Below, piece after piece: positions 11,399 through 24,700 of a DNA stretch of 64,000 nt. Made by a program: the position numbers and the translations under genes. Source of the DNA: Eleusine coracana subsp. coracana (Eukaryota; Streptophyta; Magnoliopsida; Poales; Poaceae); assembly GCA_032690845.1 (NCBI GenBank), contig CM064432.1, positions 56,604,071 to 56,668,070 on the forward strand. Direction: 5' to 3'. Numbering within the stretch: the stretch's first letter is position 1; every line of letters begins with the position of its first letter. The notes beneath the pieces are model-generated. The model was not told where the DNA came from and did no database searches. It saw only the letters and a list, made by a program, of their open reading frames with translations.

Positions 11399-12758
11399 CT
11401 GCATAAGAATTTCGGGTAAATTTTGAGGTTATTCATCTTCGACCAGAGAACGGCAAGTAGAACTTAAAGTGCAAAAACAGTTCCAGTCTAATGGGAGAAA
11501 GCTAATGAAGATCTGGAGACTACAACACATCTGATGAATGGAAGAGGTGACACTTTAAAAGGGCATGTCTGGAAAAAGGCGTCCACTGTTAATATCAGTA
11601 TATGCCACATCATGAGCAAAATCACTAATATTTAGTCCAGTACCATCTAAATAAGCCAAATCCAATTAGACACTTAATCACAAGTCTGCATCACCACACA
11701 ATAAGATAGCACACCTAAGTTGAACATCGTTTAAGTTATGGATTGCAGGCCATATCAATCACAGGCATCTGCGACAACGGTTATCACCATGTTCCATGAC
11801 GTGTTCCTTTCAGGCATGTAATGGAATATGTGGAGAGCCGCAGGGTGGTATTAGGAGTACACGAAGGAGATGAAGAGGGAGTTCTTTGTGGGCATGTTGT
11901 CGAACAAGTGGTGGGCATTACGGAAGTAGGGCAGGGAGCAGCTAGAGTACATGAGGACGGTGTTTGTAGGTACGTAGGAGGGAGCATGGGACGTGGCCCG
12001 GACTGAGGAGTTGGTGGAGCTGCCAGCCCGTCTGCCCGTGACACCACCACAGGAGCGTAGAAGCAGGATGCAGCAGCGACTGCGACAGTGAGGGCCGTGA
12101 CAATATGTCCAGTGTGGCGTTTTGCTGCCCTTCGTCGGACAAGCAGCCAGAACCTCCACGGCGACATTCTCTTCTGCTACTGAACGGGGGACTTTGCTAA
12201 GTACGACTAAACCTCAGATGGCACTGCAGGCATTTAGGGTCGAATGGTTATCCCAATACTATGCATTTAGACATTTCGTTTAGGCATTGTTAGTAATCCT
12301 ACTTCTACCGATGAAAATCAACATAAAGCGCAGATGCAGAACATTCCTAGGGAGTAGTGACTAGTGAGCAAGCACATCTCCATCATCCTAAATTAGCACA
12401 CCGACCACAGAGACCAATCAACATTGACCAGCAAAACAAGGTAAGCAAACAAAAGCTTGACCCCACGGAACTGAACATTACGCGGCAGCGCGCCCACGTA
12501 CGGCCGTGCCATCGCAGCTACACCTTGGACCAAAATGTACGCTCCCAAATCACGATCAGGAGCATCCTTCTACGAGACTACGCGAGCGCCGCCGCCACCG
12601 CACGACGCAGCAACTCTTAATCCAGGGCAAGCAAAAAGGAGAGCAAAGCGCAGATCAGAAGACCACCACTAGACACGAACAGAGGCGGAGCTGGATCGGG
12701 ATTCGGGAGTCCCGCAATGCGTCGGAGGGGGAGAAGAGACGGGACGGGGGCGACGCAC
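11399..12758 (-). other. 5'-UTR intron of the PFK gene
   Basis: On the minus strand a donor GGAAGCAG|GTGCGT (exon edge 12759) and the acceptor TTATGCAG|ATTACT (exon edge 11398) bound a 1.36-kb intron upstream of the PFK start codon. The GC-rich stretch from about 12760 to 12900 is the probable first, non-coding exon and promoter region. This is inferred from splice signals and composition only. Confidence 0.55.
11784..12168 (-). pseudogene. Decayed pentatricopeptide-repeat (PPR) gene fragment inside the PFK leader intron
   Basis: The minus-strand frame carries TNTVLMYSSCSLPYFRNAHH followed by LFDNMPTKNSL, a good match to a PPR repeat of the plant PLS type (pattern ...MYSKCG...A..LFDEMP.RN..). 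The upstream part reads as hydrophobic or Arg-rich sequence in shifting frames, and the match stops abruptly, so this is a broken fragment. It is too short for a functional PPR protein. It could have been captured by a transposon or left by a local duplication. Confidence 0.5.
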
Positions 12759-12869
12759 CTGCTTCCTGCCTGCTCCCAAGGCGAATGACGGGCGGAGTAG
12801 AAAGGGCTAAGGGCTTTAGGCCACACTTTTTGGTCACCTTTTCCCTCTTCTTCTTGCTCGATGGTTGGT

Positions 12870-13414
12870 GCGGATGCTCGGACTCGCGTCGGCTTTGTGC
12901 GCGGCGGAGAAACTGAGTGGGAGTGGATCGATGCCCGGTGCCGATGCTGCCGCCGCCTCACTGGCTGGGGTACATCCGCGCTCGAGATGCGATGCCGTTC
13001 GGTCGGGTTGACTCACCAGGTGACGCCGGCTCGAACTCAAAACCTCAGACATCGTTGGTTGGTGACTCACCTGGTGACGGCGATGCCGTACGGTTTTCCA
13101 ATCCACCCTGATGTGAATAGAACCAGGGTTGTGTTGTGCCCTGATGGTATTCATTCTTGCTGTCCATGTAAAGTCTTATTTGATTAAGAAAAAAAACTTC
13201 TTTGATCAGATAGAATCATAGGAAGCTTAGTAAACCGTGCACATTTGATCATTTTTTTTTGTCGTAGCAGTTCTATTGGATCATCATTTTACAAGCTTGA
13301 GTCGAGAGCGTTAAAAGCAAGCATCCACAGATCACAATCGACAAGTTGGTTATTCTGATTTTTGAAACAATATCCTTGTAGATGATCCTAGGAAACATGA
13401 GTGTATATTTAAAT
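12870..13414. other. Intergenic region upstream of PFK
   Basis: GC-rich to about 13160, then AT-rich. Short frames on both strands (for example 12861..13187 plus and 12834..13154 minus) are composition shadows. A caccaggtgacg motif and its inverse cacctggtgacg occur at ~13014 and ~13068. No gene is recognised. Confidence 0.4.
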
Positions 13415-13817
13415 GTTACAAACAGGTTAGGTGTTACCATGTTATTAAATATATTAGCATCTTTAAATATGTATCTAAAATTATAACAAAAATATGTATG
13501 GATAGATCATGCAATCTTCTACTATTATGCAAATACTTAGGTGTAAATTATACTTGTATGTGAAAAAACAAAAATGAGAAATCACTCTATAAATATTAGC
13601 GAGTCACGAGTCTGCAATCAACAGTTACAATCCACAATATTTATAGGCTGATTTTTTTCTTTTATTTCTATTTATACATGTTTCACTTGCATCTCTAATT
13701 TTACTTGATGGTAAATAGTTGCATGTTCTATTTATCCATTATTTTGTTATAATTTTATATGTATATTTAAAAATATTATTAGAATTGATAACATGATAAC
13801 ACCTAAGAGCTTGTAAC
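13415..13817. mobile_element. Long-armed fold-back MITE
   Basis: Begins gttacaaacaggttaggtg and ends cacctaagagcttgtaac. The arms are inverted for roughly 100 bp (atgttattaaatatatta against the inverse of aattgataacatgataac, then tataacaaaa against ttttgttata). There are no ORFs. Confidence 0.7.
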
Positions 13818-14166
13818 ACCGAACTTTTTCACAGGAAACACACATTAACCTGGAAGAACCCATCGAAGTCCTACATAAGAAACCCAACCCGACTCGATTA
13901 GTGCATCTAGTGAGCTTGGGCTTCAACTTTCAGTCCGTTCTAAAGGCAAGCCGATCTTGAGCCCTGTTTTGACCCAAAGCTTGAATCCAAACAGTGAGTG
14001 TGACAGTTGATCTTTTAACCAAAGGTCGGGCCTCAAGCCCAAACCCAACAAAATCTAGCACACCGATCCGCATGACGTGATAAAATCCATCAAAATCAGG
14101 TTGCATGTGCATGCTTGGACCTTTAACGAGAAAAATGTCATATCACTGACGAAGTGATAAGTATTA

Positions 14167-14393
14167 CTTCCTCCGTCCTATAAAGAGTGTTGTTTTTGAT
14201 TTTTTAACATTGTGTTTAATTGTTCGTTTTATTCAGGTTTTTTGCAAAATTTATTTATTTTTTTATAATTAGTTTTATTAATAGATATCATAATATATTT
14301 ATTTTAATATTTATATAAATTTTTTGAATAAGACAGAAGGTCAAAAGTGATGTTTTAAAGTTAAAAACAACACTCTTTATGGAACAGAGGTAG
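14167..14393. mobile_element. Stowaway-like MITE
   Basis: 227 bp flanked by TA. Left end cttcctccgtcctataaag; right end ctttatggaacagaggtag. The subterminal agtgttgtttttg/aaaaacaacact is also inverted. Confidence 0.8.
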
Positions 14394-15719
14394 TATATTT
14401 AAAACTCAACACATTAATTTAACAATACTATCCAGGACGACCACCGTACCAAAGAAACTGATTAACAAACGCTGTTAACAAGCATGGATCGACGGCTTGC
14501 GAGTTGGATCCTTCTCGTAAAACAAGAAATCTCTGGTCCAGCTCTTTTGACACCACAACACGTACAGAGTACAGACAATACAGACTTCTCCGCCAAACCA
14601 ATGAAAACGATGGCATATGATGCTTGTGTGCCTGGTTGGTGGCCTTGAGAGAGCGCCGCAGATGATAATGCGCAGCTCTGATGACGTGTCACAGATGGAA
14701 ATATTCGGCCACACCAGTGGGGCCAGCGGAACATGCGAGGAGCAGAGGTGCCCAACTGTCCAAATGGACACTGCCGGCAACTTGGCAGCCTCCGGCGCTG
14801 TCCAACCAGATCACTTGTTGGGAACAGTGACGACGTCGTCGGAAGTAAATGCACTTTTGGTGTCGGCAAACATTTGCGTTGATGGCCTGCAAAAGTCACG
14901 AATCTTACATTTGGCGACTTTCGCTGCATTTCCAAGGTGCATATACGAAAAACTTGCAAAAGAGTTAAAAGCCCGCTCGTGCGTGAAAACCCAAGGATGC
15001 CATTTGGAATAAATCTCATCTCTGCGCTCTAGGCATGAGTTCATTAGCACTTCGCATATGCCAAGTGCACGTGTTTCCGTAGCTTCGTGGCTAAGGAGCA
15101 GTTAAGCGTGGAACGGTTGTGTAAAGTCAAAAAAGCAAATAATTCTTTTTTGGCAAATTTCAACCTAGAATCAAATCAGCAAACCGAAATACCATTCCTA
15201 ACTTGCCCAGATTGATGCATGTTAGGTGAAGGATCTAATCATGCCCTTTCCAGCTTGTTTTAATTTGCAAGGGAATTACTGCTAGGATTACGTTACAATC
15301 CGTTTCAAATCCTTTTGTTTCTCAAGCTCCAAGTTTCAGCAGCTGCGGCGTGTATGCTGTTCCAAATCTCTATTCCAATCAACATGACAATAATATGAGC
15401 TCAAGATACGGTCAAAAGTTATATCATTGTTTAATGTCTAGCCAACCGCCTTTTGGCTTGAATACACAAAGCACGAGGACCAAATGGAAAGCCAGCGACG
15501 CGGCCTCGAAGCTAACGGCTACTTTTCCCAGCGCAGCTTCCTTCGCCGTGATGGGGCAGTGACATCCGAGCCAGCTCCCCTTGAAGAATTAAAAATGCAC
15601 CAATAATACCGGTAACAGCAACAGGAAATCTTTCATCATTGTCCTCTACCTCTACCGTCTTTTCCCTTCACCCTCCGCCCTCCCCATCGGAATCTTACCC
15701 ACGCGTGCCGCGGCGGAAG
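14394..15719. other. Intergenic region between divergent PFK and EDR2-like genes
   Basis: Overlapping frames occur on both strands at 14.46-15.02 kb (131 codons plus, 185 codons minus). Neither resembles a protein family I recognise and there are no splice or start cues. The last few hundred bases before 15,720 should hold the EDR2-like promoter and 5' UTR, with CT-rich stretches at 15640-15680. Confidence 0.4.
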
Positions 15720-18700
15720 ATGGCAACGGCGGGGAAGCCGCCTACGCCGGTGGCGGCGGCGGCGACGACGACGTCGACAGCAGCGGGAGATGTGTCCGAG
15801 GTGGAGCTCTGGGAGACGGGGTCTCCGGAGCTCGGGAGCCGGAGCAGCGGGAGCGGGAGCGGGCGGGGTACGGCGGAGTACTCCGGCTGGGTGTACCACC
15901 TCGGCGTCAACTCCATCGGCCACGAGTACTGCCACCTCCGCTTCCTCGTCATCCGCGGCAAGACCGTCGCCATGTACAAGCGCGATCCTCACGAGAACCC
16001 CGGACTGGTCGGTGCTCCCGCCCCCTGCCCTTCTCACTTCCTGCTCTCGCAAAGTTCCCGTTTCTGATGGTTGGGATGATGGGTACTGCGTTGCTTCTCG
16101 TGGATTTCGTATTGGGCTTTGTCAGAATCGTAGGGGTCGTGTGGGGCCTAGTTGGAACCGGTACCTTGCAGGATTCGCCCCTGCCTTGTCGCCGCCGTCA
16201 CTGAATGTTTGGCTCCATTTTCTACATGCGTGGTTGTTCATAATTGCGGGATTGCTTGTTTTTTTTTCCCTTCTTTCTGAACCTGTTGCATTTAGATGAA
16301 TTGGCAATCAATACTTCAATAGTGTCCGAGTTGGTTTATTGACATGTAATATGTGAATTCAGCAAGTACTCGAATGATCCTGTGATACAATGCAAGCATT
16401 TGCAGGGTTGAGAATTTGTTAAAGTATGCGATCCCATTAATTTGAGAGAGCAACGTTTGATTTGGGAGATGTAGCATTCGTAAATTTAACTGGTAGCCCC
16501 TCAGACACCTTGTAGGAAATACGAGTGCATCTGGGGAGCAGTTCAGGCAATTCTGAGTTCACTTGGAGTTTTGTTTTGACTTTTACCTTGGTACCACTAT
16601 AATGATCTGTGTCTCCTCAACTGTTGAATATGCACTTTTCTATTATTTGGTGCTTGTACACATTAATATTGACAAGAACTTTAGGTATGAAAATTGATTG
16701 GGGGAATTTAGTAGCATTGTAGGTTGGACTTTTCTCCTCCTTGTGTCTTCTGTGATATGGAATACGAAATCAGCATTTACAGGTTGTTCTGCATCTGTAT
16801 TTTGCTTGTATTGGTATTGTTAATATGTATCTACAAAGTTAGCTGTACTCGGTGTTCTCGCATGGCCACTAGGTACCCAGCAGATTGAGCTATGTCTATC
16901 AATGATTTTGCAGAGCTGTACCTTATTCATATTTTCTTTTTCCTAAATTATTATCTTTTCATTTTCAAAGTTTTTCTGGAGGGGCTTATTTCCTCTTAAA
17001 CATTTTTCTTTAGGAACCTATCCGAAAGGGTGTTGTTAGTCACACTCTTATGGTGGAGGAACTTGGTCGCCAGAAGATCAACAATGGGGTAATGTCCCAA
17101 CCTTTCTTTATCCATTTTGTTCATTACATATATGGATTGACCATTATGTGTTCCCTTTTCACCCTGATATGAGTTCTAGCGACCGGTTCATTGTTTCAGT
17201 GATTTTCTGTCTTGTTTTCTTTCTGTAGCAAATAACTGATTTTTGTTCTGTTAACCTAGGATTTTTATTATGTCTTGAGGTTGTACAATCGGCTGGATCA
17301 AACAAAGAAAGGAGAGGTACTGAGCCTAAGGTTGTGCAAGTGCAACATTCCTAAATGACAATTAAATGTTTAGTGCTAACATTGTTTTAATAGATAGCAT
17401 GTGCAACTCCTGGTGAGGCTCGGAAATGGATTGAAGCATTTGAGCAAGCCAAACAACAGGTGAACTATGTGATGCATCCTCTATACCCCTGTTCTCCAAC
17501 TTTGGACCGATTTTCATGTCAAACCATACTAATGTTCAAAGCACTTCAGCTGGACAGATAATATATATAGTTTTATAAGTACTCCCTCTTTCAATTTAAT
17601 TGTCATTTTAGCTCTGGGCATGATAATTTAGGAGAGGTGAAAAGGTGTAGTACAAAGAAATGAGGAGAGAGATGGAACTAGAGATGCACTTGGAAATGAG
17701 AATGACAAGTAATTTGAGAAAAATGTTGAAGTCTAGAGTCTAGACGGGCAAGTAATTTGGAAAATAGGGAGTATTTAATATGATTATTATTGAGATGGTC
17801 GTAAAATAGCAAACATGTGCAAATGGCAGAAATTATCCAGCAATGTGTAACATGTATTTGGATATTTAAATTTTTGGCTGCTGTTTTTCACATTAAATCC
17901 CTACTGCATGACTTCAAACATCTTGATGTTTTCTTATAGGCAGACTATGACCTGATGAGAGGGGTTAGCCGGAACAGATTGCAGAACGAAAATGAGTATG
18001 ATGATAAATTATCTTTTTCTGATTTGTGACTTGGTACTTTAGCCCTGACATCATATATATTTTTTACACCTGGAGGATTAATCTTGATGGTCATCGACAT
18101 CGGGTTAGGAGGTATGCACAAGGCTTGGGAAAGCTCGTAAGGATTGGTAAAGGTAAGAGACTTAATGTTAATGGTGAAAAAGACCAGCTATTGAGTGATA
18201 CTGTGGTAGATGTCATTGCATCCCACCAAATCCTTTCATCTACCTAAAACAGTTCTAACAAGCAGATGTCTTAGGTCTTTCCTTAACCAAATTTCTTTTT
18301 GTCACATTTTCATTGCAGGGCCAGAAATGCTCCTTCGGCAGTCTTCAGATCTTCGAAACCGTGAAAGAATTAGTACAAACTTTGGAGGTGACAGCGGAGA
18401 TGCATCTGAAGCACACGAATGGAAATATGTTCGAACATTTAATGGTACCTTTATTACTGTTGCTGTTGGCACCTTAGAACCAATCTGTTTCAGCTGCCTG
18501 TATTTACTATTTGCACTTTTATGCTTTTGGATGGCTATTCACTAAGTGAAAGTAAAACTGCATAAACTATCTTCTACCTTCATGGAAAAAAGCTATGCAA
18601 GTGAATGCCATTATACAATCACTGTGGTCAGTTGCCACTTTTGTAAGATACTGTTTCTATTGGATACTTTGCAATACAAGAGGAACTATTGGCATGCATC

Positions 18701-21700
18701 TTCGAGGCAGTTGCAAGGCAGTTTGTGCTCCATGGGCAATGTGCAATCATTTACCCCCACTAAATCACTTTAACTACAAATGGATCCAATATATTGTGAC
18801 TAAAACTATGGGAGTCCTTGTTTTCTACTTCTAAATCATTTTAACTACAAATGAATGTTACAGATTAGTTGGTTGTTTAGTTTGCTTAGACGTCAAGTTA
18901 GTTGTTTGAGTTAGAGATGATGATCATTAGAGATTGCTTAGCCATAAAGTTAGTTAGAGTTTTAGGTTGTTACGATAGTAAGCCAGATTGATCAACAAAA
19001 CTAAGCAAGAAGAAACCAATTAAGCAAGCAGTCTCAGAGCCTCCAAGGGAGGGCGAATTGTCGGTTTCTTCATGCTATCCCATCCACCATTAGCTATCAT
19101 CATGCATATTTGAAAAATAGTGAGGGAAACATGGTGGAAGTGTTGTTGTCTGAAAGACAACCAACCATAGCTCAGTTTTTTAGACCAGTCAGGTGATCTT
19201 GCTTCCATACTGTTATTTCATAACTGAAAATCTGTCACAATATGTATGCCTTTTGTTTTTCAGCTTTCTTTAGCTTCTTAAGGACATGATTCAAGAATGA
19301 TGATCCTGTATTTTACTTTCCTTGGAGGATTATATTTGAACTTGTTGGTGTTACCTTAATTATTTTTTTTTGGAGAGAAATACCCCAAGGTAGGCCCCTG
19401 AGATGGAAATAGGTGTGGCACACGGGGTCTAACCTGGGCGGGCACCATCCTAGCCGGTGGATTTACCACTGCGCTGTGAGCGCCTTCGCATGTATCCTTA
19501 ATTAGTCACCGGCATAAAAAAGTTCTAAGTAGGTTATGTTCTCTGCAGAAAATAATTGTTAATAGCATGGTGTTAAGTGCATCACCTTTTGTTTTCCTAT
19601 TATTCATATTTCTAGAGGTGATGAACAAATTTCAGAGCTCTCATTATGTTGAATCATTTCCAACTTATCTTAATGTGATCTTCTTACATCAATTCTTATG
19701 CAGGTATAAGGATTTTTGAAGATATTGCAAACTCAAAGGTGAAATTTTATTTTGCTTCTTAAGGTCAAAGATATAGCTTTTGCTAGTTTAGATGGTTGAT
19801 TTCCTTCTTAGTTTGTTGAGCCATATTTATTATACAAATACGTAATTCTCTAACAAGCAATGAAACATGTCTAAACTTCTAGTAACCACTTTTATGTGGT
19901 CAGACACCCTGTTTCCGCATCAGTGGTTCGAATTTAATTGTATGGATCTTTTGTTGTTGCGATAGTTCAAAGTGCAAAAATCCAGCCCTGTGCTTCAATA
20001 TTGCCTGAAGTTGTATATGAGTTACTTGGATCATCCACTTCATGTAATGATTCATGACCTGTGCCTTAACCAGAAATGCCATTTCTTCTGAATGCACGTC
20101 TTGCATTAACTATTTTGAGGTATTAATTGTTATCCCTGCCACATTTTACACTCTTTCTGGTGTGCAATATTGTTCTTCTTTTCACAGGGTTGCAAGGGTA
20201 CACTTTTGAAGTCTGTTGGAGTGGTTGGTGCAGATCCAGATACTGTGTTTGAAGTGGTTCTGAGTCTTGATAAGCATAAGAGATACGAGTAAGCCAGTCG
20301 TTGATTCGCACCTTACATTAGAACACATATTTTCTCCTTGTAGATGGACAAACATAAAACCTACCATCTATATCACTATGATATATCAACAACTAGGTAT
20401 TGTTGGAATATGTATATATTATGTATTTGTACTTTACTTGTAACACAAGTTAACCCCTAGGGTTTGTATGTAACTCGCACTATTTATGTGCACCGTATCA
20501 ATAGAATCGGCATCGTGTATTCTCCCCGATAGCCTCTCTCTTTCATGGTATCCAGAGATTACGATCCTCTCCATTGCTTCCGCATCTAATCCTACGCGCC
20601 GCCGTCACGCCGCCCTCTCCCTGCCATGGACGACGACGTAGTCGCTCTCCCTCCTGATCAATCCGCCATGATCGCTGCCGCCATTGCCGCAGCCCTTCCA
20701 CCCCAACCACAACCCAACCCTGCTTCTGCCCTTGCCACCATCAACGTCCGATCCCATATCCCCATTATCCTCGAACTCAACCCGCCCAACTACAGGGCTT
20801 GGCGCGAGCTTTTTCTTACCCTCCTCGGCAAGTTCGGTGCCTCTCGCCATGTCGACGGCACACCGGCCCCCAACCCCGTCGACCCTGCATGGCAAGTCGT
20901 CGACTTCTCCGTGCACTCCCTCCTCTACTCCGCCGTCTCCGTCTAGATCATGCGGCGGGTTATGACCCCCGGTGCCTCGGCCCGGGCAATCTGGCTGAAG
21001 ATCGAGCAACAATTCCGCGACAACAAGCCGTCCCGCGCCCTCGCTCTGGAGGCCGAGTTCCGTAACCTTGCTCAGGGGGCCATGACAATTGTCGACTACA
21101 CCGAGCGACTAAAGTCCTATGCTGACGGTCTCGCCGATCTCGGTTTCGAGGTCAGTGAGCCCATCCTGGTGCTCACCTTGCTGCGGGGGCTCAGCCCTCC
21201 CCTCCGCTCCATGGGATCCATCATCAAGACCCGCGACCCTCTACCGTCCTCCAACGATGCATGCTCCATGCTGGCGTTGGAGGAGGCCGACCTCAAGATC
21301 CCTCAACCGGGTGAGGCCTCCGCCATGGTGGCCTCCTCCCCCAGGCCTCCGGCGCCACCTTCGCAGCCACCTCCTGCCCCTTCAGCACCGGCTCCCACAC
21401 CGCCCCGGCCCTACAACAACAACAACAAGAATCGGAACCGCAACAATCGACGCAACTTCGGCGGCGCCCGGTGAACCAGGGGGGTTATGGCTCCCCCCGC
21501 CCCTGGTTCAATCCCTGCACCGGCATGTTTCAGCTCTGGCCGATGCAGCCTGGCCAGGGCCTCCTTGGACCACGTCCAGGCACTCCTCCTCAAGCTCACT
21601 TCACCGCGTCGACTCCTGGTGTGCCACCCGTGCCCTACGGTTACGGCGCGCCACCGTTTTCTCCGGCAACCGGGCAGCCCATGACCTCTGCATCTTGGGA

Positions 21701-24700
21701 CTCGACGGCCCTCGTCAACGCCCTCAACTCCCTCACGCTGCAACAGCCAGATTGGTTCATGGATTCTGGTGCCTCCTCCCACCTCACCAACAACCAGGGT
21801 AACCTCTCCTCTCTCAATCCCGTGTCCTCTCACTCTCAAGTTTTGGTTGGCAATGGTTCCTCGTTGCCAATCTTGGCCAATGGTAGTGTTGCTTTCCCCT
21901 CTCCTTCCCGACCACTTTCTTTATCCAACATTTTGGTCTCTCCTAACTTAATAGCTAACCTAATCTCTATTCGCAAATTCACTATAGACAATCTTGTTTT
22001 CGTTGAATTTGATCCTCTTGGTTTATCTGTGAAGGACCTCAAAACAAAGGCGGTGATCCATCGATGTAACAGTTCGGGTGACCTCTACCCGTTCTATCCC
22101 ACTTCCGACCCGTTCATCGTACCCTCGTTGCAGTGTTCGAGGCAATCTGGCATCGACGGCTTGGTCATCCTGGCGCTCGAGTGCTTTCCAGTCTTAGATC
22201 TTCCAATGTAATTTCAGTTTCCCCAAATAAAAATAATGTGACTCCATGTCACGAGTGTCAGTTAGGTCGGCACATTCGTTTGCCTTTTTCTAGTTCATTG
22301 TCTAGATCACACCACCCCTTTGAGATCATTCATTGTGACTTGTGGACGTCTCCCATTGGAAGTGTCTCGGGTTCTAAATACTATCTAGTTTGCCTCGATG
22401 ATTTCACGCACTACCTCTGGACTTTTCCTTTGAAATTTAAATCCGACACTTTCTCCACCCTACGTGACTTCTATACTTATGTTTTCACCCACTTCCAGCA
22501 TCGTATTCAGTTTATACAGTGCGACAATGGACGTGAATTCGATAATCTCACAGCTCGTTCCTTTGCCCTTGAACAAGGAATTCGCTTCCGGCTCTCATGT
22601 CCACACACTTCCCAGCAAAACGGCAAGACCGAACGCGTCATCCGCTCCAACAACAACATTCTCCGCACCCTCCTAATTCAGGCCGGCCTTCCGCCCTCCT
22701 ATTGGGTCGAAGCTCTCCACACTGCTACACATCTGTTCAACCTTCATCCTACCAAAACCCTCAAAAATCTCACGCCCCATCAAGCCCTCTTTGGCACACC
22801 TCCATCTTATTCCCACCTGCGCTCATTCGGTTGTTGTTGCTACCCTAACCTATCTGCTACTGTCCCTAATAAACTTGCACCACGCTCCACCGAATGTATT
22901 TTTCTTGGCTACCCACCGGATCATAAAGGTTACCGCTGCTTAGACCTAACCACCAACAAAATCATAATCTCCTGTCATGTTGTGTTTGATGAACTAACCT
23001 TCCCTTACACCTCCCGCACTTCTATCCCCCCTCCTCGTATTCCTTTTTTGATGATATTGCAGATGAATCAGCTGGTGTTCCCCCATCCTTTGGTTTGGCT
23101 CCAGTGCCTCCTCGCACGGCTACCGAGCCAATCACCTCGCCCCGACCCGATGCAGCCACACGCAGCACTGCTCCGCGTATTGCCATACGCGGCACCGACG
23201 ACTCCTCTTCGCGCGACGACACACGCGCCACCGGCACCGACTCTGTGCCTCGTGTCGACACAACCACCGGGGTGTACAACAGCAAACCCCCGGTGTCTCA
23301 GGTGTACGCGCGGCGTCGCTCGACCTCCTCTATAGCAGCGGCGGCTCCCCCTGCACCCTCGCCACCGCCAGAGCTATTTCCCAATGCTCCAGTTCGCTCT
23401 AAACATGTGCAAGTTCCCCCTGTCACGAACGATCACACAATGACTACCCGGGACAAGCTCAGCATCAGCAAACCCCGAGAAGTTCTTGATCTTCACATCG
23501 CCGGTCTCTCTCCAGTGCCGAGCTCTTATCGTCATGCTCTCGTCGATCCCAACTGGAAGACAGCCATGGTTGACGAATTCACTGCTCTCACCTCCAACAA
23601 CACCTGGACACTCGTGCCGCCTCCCTGCGGTGCCAACATTGTTACTGGTAAGTGGATCTTCCGCCACAAGCTCAAAGCCGATGGTTCCCTTGAACGCTAC
23701 AAAGCACGATGGGTTTTGCGTGGTTTTTCTCAGCAACCAAGTGTCGACTTTGAAGAGACTTTCAGCCCGACGGCCACTATCCGGACAGTTTTGTCCATTG
23801 CTGTTTGCAGTGATTGGCCCATTCATCAACTTGACGTCAAAAATGCTTTCCTCAACGGCACTCTCATGGAGACGGTCTATTGTCAGCAGCCATCAGGTTT
23901 TGTGGATCCATCCAATCCGTATCATGTTTGCAAATTGAATAGGTCACTCTATGGACTTAAACAGGCCCCTCAAGCTTGGTACACCAGGTTTCAGTCTTTC
24001 ATCCTCTCCATTGGATTTTCCGGCTCCAACAGTGATACTTCCTTATTCATCTACAAACAAGGTTTGGACACTGCTTATCTTCTCCTATATGTTGATGACA
24101 TTGTACTTACGGCCTCCAGTACACCTCTACTTCATCGCATCATTTCCTCTCTTCGAGCTGAATTTGCCATGACTGACCTTGGAAGTCTTCACTACTTCTT
24201 GCCATGACTGACCTTGGAAGTCTTCACTACTTCTTGAGTGTTGCTGCTCAGCGTACTTCAACTGGCTTGTTTCTCTCCCAAGACAAGTATGCCCTTGAAT
24301 TACTTGATCGTGCCAAGATGAAGGATTGTAACTCCTGTGCTACCCCCATTGAGACTCGCTCTAAGTTGTCGGCCAATGCTGGTCCTCCGGTTGCCAATGC
24401 TACTCTCTATCGCAGTCTCGTAGGAGGGCTTCAATATCTCACCCTCACACGGCCCGACATTGCCCACGCCGTGCAACAAGTCTGCCTTCACATGCATGAT
24501 CCTCGTGAGGAACATTTTTCGGTCATCAAGCGAATTCTTCGTTACGTCAAGGGTACTATCCATCATGGTCTTCAGCTCACCCGTGGTTCCTGTGCTGACT
24601 TGGTTATTTATTCAGACGCCGATTGGGCTGGGTGCCCCGATACTCGACGATCCACTTTTGGGTTTTGTGTTTTTCTCGGCGACAATCTGGTGACATGGTC

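Noticed and set aside
11354..11404. ATG at 11404 as PFK start
   Set aside because: It straddles a strong splice acceptor (TTATGCAG); the next ATG (11353) starts a transit-peptide-like sequence.
12357..13187. Several 60-136-codon ORFs upstream of PFK
   Set aside because: They overlap each other on both strands in GC-rich leader/promoter DNA and resemble no protein.
14462..15019. 185-codon minus and 131-codon plus ORFs
   Set aside because: Mutually overlapping with no recognisable domain; I could not support either as a gene.
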